Origin: Bordetella parapertussis
Lineage (GTDB): Bacteria; Pseudomonadota; Gammaproteobacteria; Burkholderiales; SG8-41
DNA: 50,274 nucleotides
Direction of reading: 5' to 3'
NCBI GenBank assembly: GCA_945901405.1
Contig: CAMDLH010000024.1
Coordinates: forward strand, 1-50,274
The stretch's first letter is position 1, and the number at the start of each line of letters is the position of its first letter. The notes beneath the pieces were generated by a model, which did not search any database, was not told where the DNA came from, and worked only from the letters and a program-made list of their open reading frames with translations. This document shows, piece after piece, positions 33,388 through 42,205 of this stretch. A program made the position numbers and the translations under genes.

Positions 33388-34383
33388 TCAGTATCCCAGC
33401 TTGCGATCCACGATGTTTTTCAGTTTCTTGCCGCCGAGCCAGCGCTCGAAATTGGCGAACCAGGTGTCGAACAAGCGATCGATATAGCGCGGATCGTCGC
33501 AACTGATGTGCGGCAGCACGATGGTGTTTTTCGTGCTCCACCACGGCGAAGCCTTCGGCAGCGGCTCCTGATCGAATACGTCGAGCACCGCGCCGCCGAG
33601 CGAGCCGTCGTTGAGCCGTTCGCGCAGCGCTTCATAGTCGACAATCGGCGCGCGGCCGATGTTGATGAGGCCGGCGCCGGGCTTTAATTTCAGGATGCGT
33701 GCGCGGCTGATGAGGCCGCGCGTTTGCGGCGTTAACGGCGTGGTGACGACGACAAAATCAGCCTTCGGCAGTACGCTGTCGATGCGCGCTGACGACACCA
33801 CCTTGTCCGCGGGCCTGGCGGACTTGCCGCTGCGCGTCACCGCGATCACGTGCATGCCAAGTTTTTTGGCGGCGCGGCCCGCGCCTTGGCCTAAATCACC
33901 GAAGCCCACGATCAGCGCGGTTTTGCCGCTGATGGGCGTGGTGTAGAGCGGCTCCCATTCGTGCGCCTGCTGGTGCGCGATGGTTTCGGGCATGCGTTGT
34001 TGCAGCATCAACAGCGCCATCGTCACGCTGTCCTCGGCCTTGGGGCCGTGCGCGCCGGTGTTGTTGGTGAGCGTGATGTCGCGCGGCAGCCAGTCAAACG
34101 GCAGCAGCGCATCCACGCCGGCGGCGGTGGTTTGTATCCATTTCAAGCGCGGCGCGCGCTCGCGCAAACGCTCGCGCGGCGGCGGGCAATTGGTGATGAG
34201 GAAATCAGCGCTCTTTAACGACTCATCGAGGATGGCGCCGTCAAACCCCACGCTCACGCGCAGTTTTTTCGCCAGCGCGCGATGACGCTTGGCGGCAGCA
34301 ACCCACTGCGCCTCGAACATTTGAAACAGTGCCGCGCGGCTGCGGTCGGTTTCGAGGTGTATATGGTAAGTATTTGTTTTCAT
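33388..34383 (-). CDS. D-2-hydroxyacid dehydrogenase, NAD-binding
   Basis: This 331-residue enzyme of the D-2-hydroxyacid dehydrogenase family has the Rossmann loop IVGFGDLGQGAGRAA. The catalytic residues are Arg in INIGRAPIVDYEAL, Glu in LDVFDQEPLP and His in VLPHISCDDP. WIQTTAAGVDALL is the substrate-binding loop found in the branch acting on glyoxylate, hydroxypyruvate and related acids. Its first six codons (Met-Lys-Thr-Asn-Thr-Tyr) lie inside junction element copy A. It follows UbiD by 15 nt and precedes the response regulator. Substrate unknown. Confidence 0.9.
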   Translation of the reverse strand: MKTNTYHIHLETDRSRAALFQMFEAQWVAAAKRHRALAKKLRVSVGFDGAILDESLKSADFLITNCPPPRERLRERAPRLKWIQTTAAGVDALLPFDWLPRDITLTNNTGAHGPKAEDSVTMALLMLQQRMPETIAHQQAHEWEPLYTTPISGKTALIVGFGDLGQGAGRAAKKLGMHVIAVTRSGKSARPADKVVSSARIDSVLPKADFVVVTTPLTPQTRGLISRARILKLKPGAGLINIGRAPIVDYEALRERLNDGSLGGAVLDVFDQEPLPKASPWWSTKNTIVLPHISCDDPRYIDRLFDTWFANFERWLGGKKLKNIVDRKLGY

Positions 34384-34397
34384 TGATATTTTTAACC
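34365..34397 (-). repeat. AT-rich junction element, copy A
   Basis: On the minus strand it reads GGTTAAAAATATCAATGAAA followed by ACAAATACTTACC (33 bp, core 34365-34386). It lies between the UbiD stop (one base away) and the dehydrogenase, whose ATG is inside it. It matches copy B, inverted on the other side of UbiD, at 28 of 33 positions. Confidence 0.8.
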
Positions 34398-34398
34398 G

Positions 34399-36012
34399 TC
34401 AATTCTTGCCTGGAACCTTGGCCGCGAACACTGAACCGCGCACGCACAACCTGCCGCGCGCATCCTGCCAGAGTTTTTCATTCACATGCAATTTGCCCAG
34501 CGCGCGTGCGACGGCCTGAAACGTATGATCGCCGAAACGCTCGGCCACGGCGGAATAATACAGCGGCTCTGTTTCGATAACCTTGAGTATCGCCTGCGCG
34601 AGGGCATCGATGTTGGCGTCGCTCAAATCGCCGTTGGCGGGCACGGGATCGGCCTTGCCTGTCGCGTAGTCGCTGATTCTTGCCTTGTCGGCATACGCGT
34701 ACGCAATGCGCTCGAAACGCTCGTGCGGAATGCCTTCGCCGATGGTGGCGTCGATGCCGACCTTAGCACCCGTGGGCACCACGCCGTGCGGCATTACCGC
34801 GAGGCTGGGGTCGAGCGGCTTCGCGCGCGCGCCGGGGATGATGATCACGTCGCGGTCGCCCTGCACGCGCGTGGCGATGGCCCACTCCACATCCATTGCG
34901 TTAAACACGTCGATGTCTTCATCGACGACGACCACGTGTTTGAGATCGAGCACCGAGAGCGCGGCGAGCAGCGCGTTTTTACCTTCGCCCGCTTGTTTGC
35001 GAATTGAAATCACCGCATGCCAGAACGCGCAGCCACCCAGCGTGACGTTGATGTCCTTCACCTGCACGCCGGCGTTTTTGAGCGCGGCGCGGATCGCCGA
35101 ATAGCGCGAGGGCGCCGCGAGCCAGGTGTTTTCCCACGGCATGTGCAGCGCGTAATAAATCGGATCGCGGCGCATGGTCACCGCCTTGATGCGCACCAGC
35201 GGGTTCCAGTGCAGCCCGCCCATCAACCGCGTGAATTCGCCGAAGCGGCCCTCGGGGTTGGTCCAGCCCGTCGGCAGGATTTCGCCTTCGAGCACCATCT
35301 CGGCGTTGGCGACGCACGGCATGTCGATGGTTTCGCACTGTGCCAACTCAACCGGCGCACCGCGGATGCCGCCGGTGATGCCCATTTCATCGACGCCGAT
35401 GGGCGCACGGAAATTTGCGCCCATGATTTCCATCGGATGCGTGCCTATTGAAATCGAAATCGGGCACACGCGCCCGGCCTCGTACGCGCGTTGCGCGTAC
35501 ATGCGCATATTGTTGGGCGTGACGATATCGATGCCAGTGAGGTTCTTTTCCTTCACCATGAAGCGGTAGCAGCCGGAATTCAAACCGTATTCCGGGTCGC
35601 GCGCCATCACCACGCCGGCGGTGATCATCGGCCCGCCGTCGTAGATTGACGACATTGGCACCGGCAATTTGAATAGATCAACCTCGTCGCCAGTCATGAT
35701 GACTTCCTTGTGCGCCGGCGTTTCGATGTAGCGCGGCGAGATCGGGTGATCGATGCCCTGGCGCAAACGCTGCTCGATCTGCCCATACTCCGTGCAACCC
35801 ATCGCCATGATCGTGCGCTCACGTGAACGGATGATGCCCGACACCACCGGCATGCCGTAGCCGATGACGTTGTGAAAAAACAGCGCCTTGTCGGATTGAT
35901 CGACCAGTGTGGCGATGTGGCGGATATCGACCGGCTGATGCATGTCGAGCATTTGCCCGTGCGTGCGCAGGCGGTCGAGGAATTCGCGGAAGTTTTCTGT
36001 GAACGGCGTCAT
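34399..36012 (-). CDS. UbiD-family decarboxylase
   Basis: This 537-residue enzyme belongs to the prenylated-FMN-dependent UbiD family, which removes or adds CO2 on unsaturated or aromatic acids. Cofactor and metal motifs are NSGCYRFMVKEKNLTGI (with NxGxYR), the central EMVLEGEILPTGW, and EGRFGEFTRLMGG, which carries the catalytic-region Glu. FREFLDRLRTHGQM opens the N-terminal domain. ATG at 36012 is the natural start. No UbiX-type prenyltransferase gene is in the window, so the cofactor must come from elsewhere. The gene is bracketed base-tight by inverted junction elements A and B. Substrate unknown. Confidence 0.92.
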   Translation of the reverse strand: MTPFTENFREFLDRLRTHGQMLDMHQPVDIRHIATLVDQSDKALFFHNVIGYGMPVVSGIIRSRERTIMAMGCTEYGQIEQRLRQGIDHPISPRYIETPAHKEVIMTGDEVDLFKLPVPMSSIYDGGPMITAGVVMARDPEYGLNSGCYRFMVKEKNLTGIDIVTPNNMRMYAQRAYEAGRVCPISISIGTHPMEIMGANFRAPIGVDEMGITGGIRGAPVELAQCETIDMPCVANAEMVLEGEILPTGWTNPEGRFGEFTRLMGGLHWNPLVRIKAVTMRRDPIYYALHMPWENTWLAAPSRYSAIRAALKNAGVQVKDINVTLGGCAFWHAVISIRKQAGEGKNALLAALSVLDLKHVVVVDEDIDVFNAMDVEWAIATRVQGDRDVIIIPGARAKPLDPSLAVMPHGVVPTGAKVGIDATIGEGIPHERFERIAYAYADKARISDYATGKADPVPANGDLSDANIDALAQAILKVIETEPLYYSAVAERFGDHTFQAVARALGKLHVNEKLWQDARGRLCVRGSVFAAKVPGKN

Positions 36013-36045
36013 GGTTAAAAATACCAATAAAAACAAATAGTTATA
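36013..36045 (+). repeat. AT-rich junction element, copy B
   Basis: The sequence GGTTAAAAATACCAATAAAA followed by ACAAATAGTTATA (core 36024-36045) starts immediately after the UbiD start codon position and ends immediately before the thioesterase stop codon. It is the inverted partner of copy A. It is oriented against the flanking minus-strand genes. Confidence 0.8.
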
Positions 36046-36480
36046 TTACTTTCCCTTGCCCTGAGCCGGCGATGCCGTGAAGTATGTGCCACGCCCGCTC
36101 GCCACGAGCGCGCCGTCGGTGTCGTAGACGTAGGCTTCCGCCGTCGCGTACTGGCTGCCCATGCGGATCACTTTCGCTTTCGCGGTGAGATCGCCCGGCT
36201 TCGCGGCCTTGTGATAATCGACGCGTAAATCAATGGTCGGCACCGGGCGACCGAGTTGCGCGGCAACCGCGTAGTCGGCGGCCACGTCGATGATCGACGC
36301 GAGTATGCCGCCGTGCGTATAAGGGCGTTCGAGGCCCACGCCCCATTCCTCGCGCCACGTCGCCTTGAGTTCAACTCTGTCTTCGGTCAGCGCCTGCACT
36401 TTGAACGCGAGCCAGCGGTTAAAGGCGCCAACCTTGAGGCGTTCCTCCATCGATTCTTTGGTGAATTTAGCTTCGGCCAT
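36046..36480 (-). CDS. PaaI-family hotdog thioesterase
   Basis: This 144-residue hotdog-fold protein has the PaaI/YbgC-like block THGGILASIIDVAADYAVAAQLG (His-Gly-Gly turn and Asp of the active-site helix), followed by TIDLRVDYHKAAKPGDLTAKAKVIRMG. Members hydrolyse acyl- or aroyl-CoA thioesters and often free CoA in aromatic acid degradation. It is transcribed with UbiD, 33 nt upstream of it, and follows the LysR gene on the same strand. A role in recycling CoA from blocked intermediates is inferred. Confidence 0.88.
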   Translation of the reverse strand: MAEAKFTKESMEERLKVGAFNRWLAFKVQALTEDRVELKATWREEWGVGLERPYTHGGILASIIDVAADYAVAAQLGRPVPTIDLRVDYHKAAKPGDLTAKAKVIRMGSQYATAEAYVYDTDGALVASGRGTYFTASPAQGKGK

Positions 36481-36534
36481 TTTATTTTCTCGTGAATAGT
36501 GTTGATTAAAGTTTCCTTTTGTTCCCGCTCTGCG

Positions 36535-37443
36535 TTATATAACATCGCTGGCGAATGGTGCGGCGATCTTCTTCAGAATATCCACAAATCGCCTTCCGGC
36601 AGGTGACAGGTAGCCGCCGGCACGGTATACCACGCCGGTGCGGCGGTGATAACTGAGTCCTTGCACGCGCAACCCGGCATATTGGTATTGCGGTGTTGAG
36701 CGCAACACCGGCCTCGAACTGAATCCGAGTAATGACGAGGACGCGATGATATGGTGTCTGACGGGTATGGAGGGCGACACGATTCGAATCGTTGGCGGGG
36801 GCAGGGCGTGCGCCTGAATCATTTTGGTCAACATGTTCATCAAATCGGTGTGGAGCGATGGCATGGCCCACTCCGCCTGGGCGAGATCCATCAGCGTAAC
36901 GCGCTTTTTCTTCGCGAGAGGATTCTGCGGTGAACAATACACCACAAATTCGTCATCACAAAGATGATCTTGACTCAATCCCTTCGGCGCAGCTGAGGGC
37001 AGATAGGTAATCGCAATATCCAGATCGCCATTGCAGATGGCATCAATGAGTGGTGTGCGATCCCCAACGGATACATCGAGATTCACGCGCGGCGCTTGTT
37101 TTAACAATTCAGCGCATGCCGCAGGCAGTAAATGCACCGAAAGTCCGGGTCCCGTGCCTACGCGCAGGAAGCCGGTGCGCCCCTCGGTCAGGTCCGCCAT
37201 TTCGCGCAGCACATCTTCACGCGCCAGCCGCAGCTTTGTCACTTGCGCGAACAAAGCGGTTCCCGTGGGAGTCATTTCAACGCCTTTGGGGGTGCGCCGG
37301 AATAACTTGGTTTGCATGGCGGTCTCGAGCCGCCGCAAACCGACGCTCAGCGCGGGCGGACTCAAATCCAGCACCTCCGCTGCGCGGGCGATATTGCCAT
37401 GTTTGGCGATTACAGCGAAATACTCGATATCTCGAAAATCCAT
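36535..37443 (-). CDS. LysR-family transcriptional regulator
   Basis: This 302-residue LysR regulator has the winged helix at the N-terminus (DIEYFAVIAKHGNIARAAEV, SPPALSVGLRRLETAMQTKL, FRRTPKGVEMTPTG) and a co-inducer domain from about residue 90 (GFLRVGTGPGLSVHLLPAAC, LVNLDVS-type strands, ITYLP). ATG at 37443 is used; the codon before it is GTG. It is divergent from a Bug receptor gene, the standard arrangement for regulation of that target, and it precedes the thioesterase-UbiD unit on its own strand. It would sense the receptor's ligand or a metabolite (inference). Confidence 0.92.
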   Translation of the reverse strand: MDFRDIEYFAVIAKHGNIARAAEVLDLSPPALSVGLRRLETAMQTKLFRRTPKGVEMTPTGTALFAQVTKLRLAREDVLREMADLTEGRTGFLRVGTGPGLSVHLLPAACAELLKQAPRVNLDVSVGDRTPLIDAICNGDLDIAITYLPSAAPKGLSQDHLCDDEFVVYCSPQNPLAKKKRVTLMDLAQAEWAMPSLHTDLMNMLTKMIQAHALPPPTIRIVSPSIPVRHHIIASSSLLGFSSRPVLRSTPQYQYAGLRVQGLSYHRRTGVVYRAGGYLSPAGRRFVDILKKIAAPFASDVI

Positions 37444-37478
37444 CACAGGGAGGAGTAAGCGGAATTTAGCGGATGCTT

Positions 37479-37491
37479 ATTCTCGCAGAAT
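37479..37491. promoter_or_regulatory. Candidate LysR-type operator (T-N11-A dyad)
   Basis: ATTCTCGCAGAAT is a perfect 5-bp inverted repeat with a 3-nt centre, and together with the preceding T gives the T-N11-A pattern of LysR boxes. It lies 36 nt upstream of the LysR start and about 60 nt upstream of the divergent Bug start, a sensible place for control of both. The assignment is by pattern and position only. Confidence 0.4.
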
Positions 37492-37552
37492 TGCGTGCGA
37501 CTTGACGCAGTGTCAACATGCGCCAATATCAACACGCCTTACGAGGGGCAAC

Positions 37553-38518
37553 GTGAACAAGGCAAGGTGCATGGTGTGGGCAAGTTTGATAGCTGTCATA
37601 TCCGGCGCCGCTATGGCGCAGTCGGCTTATCCTGACCGGCCCATACGCATTATCGTGCCGGGCCAGCCTGGCGTCGGCACGGATTTCGTTGGTCGCTTGC
37701 TGGCTGCAAAGTTGGCCGCTGCATTGGGCAAGGGCGTGCCGATAGAGAACATGCCGGGTGTCGGCGGCAGCTTGGGCATCGAACGCGTCGCCAAGTCGCA
37801 ACCGGATGGCTATACCCTGGGTGTGTCCGGCGATGCGCCCCTTGTCGTGAACATGGGCGTCTACAACAAAATCGGATACGACCCACGCGAAGACATCGCG
37901 CCGATTTCGCAACTGACGATTACGCCCAACATTCTGGTCGTGCATCCGTCACTGCCCGTTAAAAACGTGCAGGAGTTGATTGCGTTGGCGAAAGCCAATC
38001 CCGGAAAGTTGACCTATGCCTCCATCGGCGGCGGCACGTCGGGGCACCGTGCAGGAGAATTGCTTAAGTCCATGCGCGGCATCGATATCGTGCAGATCAC
38101 CTACAAGGGCGCTTATCAAAACGACTTGATCGGCGGCCATGTGTTGATGGCGTTCATGAACATAACCGCCGCGCCACCGCTGGTTCGGGACGGCAGGTTG
38201 CGCGCGCTCGCAATCACCTCGCTTCGGCGGTCGAATGCTCTTCCGGAACTGCCTACCATGGCCGAGCAGGGATTGCCGGGTTACGAGGCGGTGGCATGGC
38301 AAGGACTTATCGCGCCGGCGAAAACGCCCGATGCCATCATTCGCCGCCTGCACGCAGAGACCGTCAAGGCGCTTGCGTCACCGGATTTGCGCGAGCGGTT
38401 GCTCACATCCGGTGCCGAGATTGTGGGCGGCACGCCCGAGGAATTCGCGGCATTGATCAAAGCCGAGATTCCAAAGTGGGAAAAACTGATGAAGGCCGCA
38501 GGGGTGAAGCCGAATTAA
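37553..38518 (+). CDS. Bug/TctC-family solute receptor, divergent from LysR
   Basis: This 321-residue periplasmic receptor starts at GTG 37553, after GAGGGGCAAC; the open frame back to 37031 lies antisense to the LysR gene and is not coding. The signal peptide CMVWASLIAVISGAAMAQ is followed by YPDRPIRIIVPGQPGVGTDF, PIENMPGVGGSLGIE, PDGYTLGVSG, QITYKGAYQNDLIGGHVLM, RLRALAITS, LPELPTMAEQGLPGYE and WQGLIAPAKTP. QITYKGAY replaces the common HVPYKGGG, which suggests an unusual ligand pocket. It is probably controlled by the adjacent LysR protein. Confidence 0.92.
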   Translation: MNKARCMVWASLIAVISGAAMAQSAYPDRPIRIIVPGQPGVGTDFVGRLLAAKLAAALGKGVPIENMPGVGGSLGIERVAKSQPDGYTLGVSGDAPLVVNMGVYNKIGYDPREDIAPISQLTITPNILVVHPSLPVKNVQELIALAKANPGKLTYASIGGGTSGHRAGELLKSMRGIDIVQITYKGAYQNDLIGGHVLMAFMNITAAPPLVRDGRLRALAITSLRRSNALPELPTMAEQGLPGYEAVAWQGLIAPAKTPDAIIRRLHAETVKALASPDLRERLLTSGAEIVGGTPEEFAALIKAEIPKWEKLMKAAGVKPN

Positions 38519-38528
38519 CGCAACGTGG

Positions 38529-40046
38529 TCACGTGGCGGCTGTTTGTTTAGCAGCCCACTGCCGCAGCCACGGCTGATCCACCTTGTTGGTGCCCGCCAG
38601 CGGCAACTGTTCCAGAAAAAATACGCGTCGCGGATGCTGATACGCCGGGCCGTTGGCGATGGCAAATTGCTTTAATTCATCTTCGCTTGCTGCCATGTCG
38701 GCACGCAAGACAACGAAGGCGTACGGCACTTTGTCCTTGAGCGCATGATCGAACGGCATCACATAAGCCTGATGTACCGCCGGATGTTTTTCCAGCAGCG
38801 ACTCGACCTCGATCGGAAAAATATTCTCGCCGCCGCACACGAACATGTCATCCGTGCGGCCGACGAAATAATAAAACCCATCCGCGTCACGGCGGCAGAT
38901 GTCGCCGGTGGTATACCAGCCGTCGCGCACGCGCTTGGCGGTTTCCTCGGGCAGGTTGTGATAGCCGAGCAGCACGCCTGGGTTTTTCAGCACGAGCTCG
39001 CCTTGATCTGCTGTGTCGCCGCCTACAAGTTTGGCCTCGGTGCCGGCATACGGATGACCAATGGAACCCGCTGGACGCGGCTTGCCTGCCGGATGCGGCC
39101 CCAGCGGCACCGGGCCGCCTTCGGTGACGCCGTAGACCACCAGCGCCTCGGCATTGGGGAAAACGTGTTTGAGTTCATTCAACAATTGCGCGGAGGAGGG
39201 CGCGGAACCCATCATCACCGTGCGCACGCTTGAGGTGTCGATCTGCGCCAGCAAATCGCGGCGCGTGAGGATCATCGACATCATCGTTGGCACGCCCGAA
39301 ATCACCGTGGCGCGGTAACGGCCCATGGCCTCGATGTAACGCTCGATGTTGAACTGCGGCATCAACACGAGCGTAGCGCCCGCGGTGAGGCCCTGCTTGA
39401 TCGCGTTCAGCGCGTTCTTGTGATAGAGCGGCGCGGCCACCAGGATTACATCGCGCGCGGTGGTGCCGCGCGTGTGCGCCAGTATTAATCGGCTCCAGTT
39501 CTGCCCGTAGTGCGACAGCAGCACGCCCTTGGGGCGGCCGGTGGAGCCGGAGGTATACGGTTGGATCGCCACCGAATCCGGCGCGGGTTCAAATGCAGCG
39601 AAGCCGCCGTGATCGAGAAACGAATCCCAATCATCGTTGTAATCGATAAACCTTAAATTTCCCGGCGCAAGTTTGCGCAGATCGCCGCCGCCAAACACCA
39701 GCTTGGCCCCTGCGTCGCGCAAAATGTAATGCGCGCTGTCGGGCGCGAGCTTGATGTTCACCGGTACCGGAATCACGCCCGCGCGCATCGCGCCCAACAG
39801 CGTGACGGCAAACTCAATGCGATTGGGCGACAGGATACCGATGCGGTCAGCGGGTTTGAGACCCGCCTTCACCAGCCCGCGCGCGAAGGCGTTGCACAGG
39901 TCGTTGAGTTCGCGAAAACTAATCTCGCTTGGTTGCGCTGCATCACGCAGATCGATGATCGCGGGGCGCGTCGCGTCGGCATGCACGGCAAACAACACGC
40001 CAAGATTGCCAGCATATCCGCGCGGTTCGGGGCAGGGAACAGACAT
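38529..40046 (-). CDS. AMP-forming acyl-CoA synthetase
   Basis: This 505-residue ANL-superfamily enzyme activates a carboxylic acid with ATP and CoA. The P-loop is VAIQPYTSGSTGRPKGVLLSH. Further marks are ALVVYGVTEGG, the hinge and C-domain motifs WYTTGDICRRDADGFYYFVGRTDD and FVCGGENIFPIEVESLLEKHP, and the late catalytic Lys in AGTNKVDQPWLRQW. There is no signal or membrane segment. It converges with the LysR-linked Bug gene 10 nt away, so an imported acid could be activated here (inference). The acid is unknown; the sequence looks like the medium-chain or aryl-CoA ligase type. Confidence 0.92.
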   Translation of the reverse strand: MSVPCPEPRGYAGNLGVLFAVHADATRPAIIDLRDAAQPSEISFRELNDLCNAFARGLVKAGLKPADRIGILSPNRIEFAVTLLGAMRAGVIPVPVNIKLAPDSAHYILRDAGAKLVFGGGDLRKLAPGNLRFIDYNDDWDSFLDHGGFAAFEPAPDSVAIQPYTSGSTGRPKGVLLSHYGQNWSRLILAHTRGTTARDVILVAAPLYHKNALNAIKQGLTAGATLVLMPQFNIERYIEAMGRYRATVISGVPTMMSMILTRRDLLAQIDTSSVRTVMMGSAPSSAQLLNELKHVFPNAEALVVYGVTEGGPVPLGPHPAGKPRPAGSIGHPYAGTEAKLVGGDTADQGELVLKNPGVLLGYHNLPEETAKRVRDGWYTTGDICRRDADGFYYFVGRTDDMFVCGGENIFPIEVESLLEKHPAVHQAYVMPFDHALKDKVPYAFVVLRADMAASEDELKQFAIANGPAYQHPRRVFFLEQLPLAGTNKVDQPWLRQWAAKQTAAT

Positions 40047-40123
40047 TATGAGATCAGTGAGCTTTCAGTTGAACATGGCAACGCATCTATCCGTGAGTGC
40101 GCATTATACGAGGGCAAAGCGCG

Positions 40124-40961
40124 CTATCGATGTTTTTTGGCAGTGTGTTGCACGGTGGATTTCAGTATCTCGATGAAACGCCGCGCCACTGGCGAAAGAT
40201 AAGCGCTCTTCCTATAGCAGGCTTTGACGCTGCGCCGGTTTGATAATCCTTTGACGGGTAGTTCCACAGTGCCGGCGACTACGGCGCCTTCCCCGAATAA
40301 CTGCCGTGGGCCGACTGTCAGCCAATCCGTCGCTGTTATGAGTTCCCGTCGGAGCACCATGGAGTTGACCTCGGCGGCAATGATCGGCGCGTGCAAGCCG
40401 CCTTTTGCCAATGCGCGTGTCAAATCTTCTTCGGATGGGCCATATAAGCCGAGAATCCAACGTTCGTGCCGAATATCGTCAAATGGTTAACTTTTTCTTC
40501 CGTGCAAGCCGGTGTGTGGCGGACGCCGCAACGATCCACTCCTCTTCGAACAGTTTTTCCTGCATCAGGTCATCGTGGCCCTTCAGGGTATTGGACGTGA
40601 TGAACATATCCAGTTCCCCACGAGACAACGCGGGCAATCCCTTATTGGTTTCGACGAGGGTGATTTTCAGAGCAAGCCGCGGTGCTTCGCGCAACAAAGC
40701 AGTGCAAGCCCCAGGCAACAGGTGGATTCCGAACCGGGCGCTTGTGCCGATGCGCAAACGCCCCGTATATCCCTGTTCGATGTTGGCGACTTCGCGCGCG
40801 ATATCGTCCACCGACACTCGCAAGCGGCGCGCATGTGCGAAAACCGCCTCGCCGCTCGCCATCAGTTTCACGCCCTTGGGCGTGCGCCGCACGCGCTGCG
40901 GGATTGCGTGTTGTCGGATTTGACCGAATACATTCATTCGCAATTGGATGCAACAGCGCAT
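40124..40961 (-). pseudogene. Decayed LysR-family regulator gene
   Basis: Two fragments in different frames together match a LysR regulator. Fragment one (40479-40961) begins within the wing (RRTPKGVKLMASGEAVFAHARRL) and continues through RLRIGTSARFGIHLLPGAC to ARKKKLTI. Fragment two (to 40124) continues DIRHERWILGLYGP to SPVARRFIEIL. The intact paralogue at 36535 shows that the two parts are contiguous. The break at about 40479-40484 is explained by one extra T in ATTTGAC on the coding strand. The first 50 or so helix-turn-helix residues are missing upstream. It is divergent from the Bug gene at 41176, its probable former target. Confidence 0.82.
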
Positions 40962-41175
40962 CTCGTGCGGCCGATCACCGCGAGCGTTGTGGCGGGTTAC
41001 AAGTAGCTTGCAGCGTTAAAAGACCGGCTTTTACCCCTGTCAAGGGGATCTATCTTGTTCCAGTGCAATCGCGGTGGACTCGAGATTGCGCTGTCAATAT
41101 GTTGCATAATTTCCCGTATGGTGGTGATGGCATCTTGGGCATCATCAGGCAATGCACCGCTCAATGGAGAAAATC

Positions 41176-42177
41176 ATGCATCCACGGATGCTCGATAACA
41201 TCAGGTTCTTGTCGATCGCGGGTTTGTCTTTGTGTGCACTGTGTGCACTGTGTGCGCAGGCGCAGATTGAGCCTGCGAAGGATTTCCCCAATAAACCGAT
41301 ACGCTTTCTTGTGCATAGTCCGCCGGGTGGTGGCACTGATACCACCGCGCGTGCGATAGCGCAGAAACTTTCCGATGCTTGGGGGCGGCCGGTTGTTCTG
41401 GACAACCGCACTGGTGCGTCAGGCGCCATTGCCGTGGACCTTGCGGCCAAGGCCGTGCCGGATGGCTATACCATTTGCACGATCGCGGCTACCCATACCG
41501 TCGACGCCGCGGTTAACTCAAGGCTTCCCTACGATTTAACCAGGGATATCGCGGCGATTTCTCAGACGTCTTCGCTCTATTATGTTTTCTACCTCATGTC
41601 GTCGATACCCGTAAAGTCGATCAAGGAACTGGTCACATACTCCAAGGCAAACGATGGCAAGGTGTTTTTTGGCACCTCGGGCACGGGCAGCCTGCCGCAC
41701 ATGGCGGGCGAGATACTCAACTACCGCTCGGGCGCGCGCCTCGTGCATGTACCGTTCAAAGGCGCCGCTGCTTCACTGTCAGCCTTGCTGGCTGGTGATG
41801 TGCAGGCCGGATTCGGATCGTTAATCGCGGTGCGTCCGCACTTATCCAATGGCCGCCTGCGTGCACTTGCAATCACCGCCAGGGAACGCTCGCCCGCGGT
41901 TCCAGAACTGCCAACCATCGCGGAAGCAGGCGTGCCCGGCTACGAGGTCGATCAATGGTATGGCGTGATTACGGGCGCCAAGGTGCCGCGTGCCGTTATC
42001 AAGAAACTGCATGCGGGAATCGCCGAGGCATTAAATTCCCCCGATGTCGTGCGGCGTCTGGCCGCGGATGGCTCCACCGCCACGGGCTCCAGTCCCGAGG
42101 CATTCGACGCACACATCAAATCGGAAATCGCCAGGTGGCGAAAACTTGTGAAGGAAGCAAATCTGGTGTTGAGTTGA
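41176..42177 (+). CDS. Bug/TctC-family solute receptor
   Basis: This 333-residue periplasmic receptor starts at ATG 41176, with GGAGA 5 nt upstream; earlier in-frame ATGs at 41152 and 41164 lack such a site. The leader FLSIAGLSLCALCALCAQAQ contains a 9-bp tandem repeat. Marks: FPNKPIRFLVHSPPGGGTDT, VVLDNRTGASGAIAVD, PDGYTICTI, HVPFKGAAASLSALLAGDVQ, RLRALAITARERS, VPELPTIAEAGVPGYE and WYGVITGAKVP. It is divergent from the decayed LysR gene, so its regulation may now be lost or constitutive. The ligand is unknown. Confidence 0.92.
   Translation: MHPRMLDNIRFLSIAGLSLCALCALCAQAQIEPAKDFPNKPIRFLVHSPPGGGTDTTARAIAQKLSDAWGRPVVLDNRTGASGAIAVDLAAKAVPDGYTICTIAATHTVDAAVNSRLPYDLTRDIAAISQTSSLYYVFYLMSSIPVKSIKELVTYSKANDGKVFFGTSGTGSLPHMAGEILNYRSGARLVHVPFKGAAASLSALLAGDVQAGFGSLIAVRPHLSNGRLRALAITARERSPAVPELPTIAEAGVPGYEVDQWYGVITGAKVPRAVIKKLHAGIAEALNSPDVVRRLAADGSTATGSSPEAFDAHIKSEIARWRKLVKEANLVLS
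41233..41259 (+). repeat. 9-bp tandem repeat in a signal peptide
   Basis: TGTGCACTG occurs twice in a row, followed by the variant TGTGCGCAG. It encodes the Cys-Ala-Leu triplets of the hydrophobic leader. Slippage here would change leader length in steps of three residues without breaking the frame. Confidence 0.7.
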
Positions 42178-42205
42178 TGTGAAAATGGATGGCCACGGAC
42201 TACCC

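Noticed and set aside
34365..34397. GTAAGTATTTG in the element read as a splice-type or group II intron boundary
   Set aside because: No intron-length insert, no domain V-like structure and no reverse transcriptase; the genes on both sides are intact.
37031..37552. Long N-terminal extension of the Bug gene ending at 38518
   Set aside because: It lies antisense to the LysR helix-turn-helix region; GTG at 37553 has a GAGGGG site and a normal leader.
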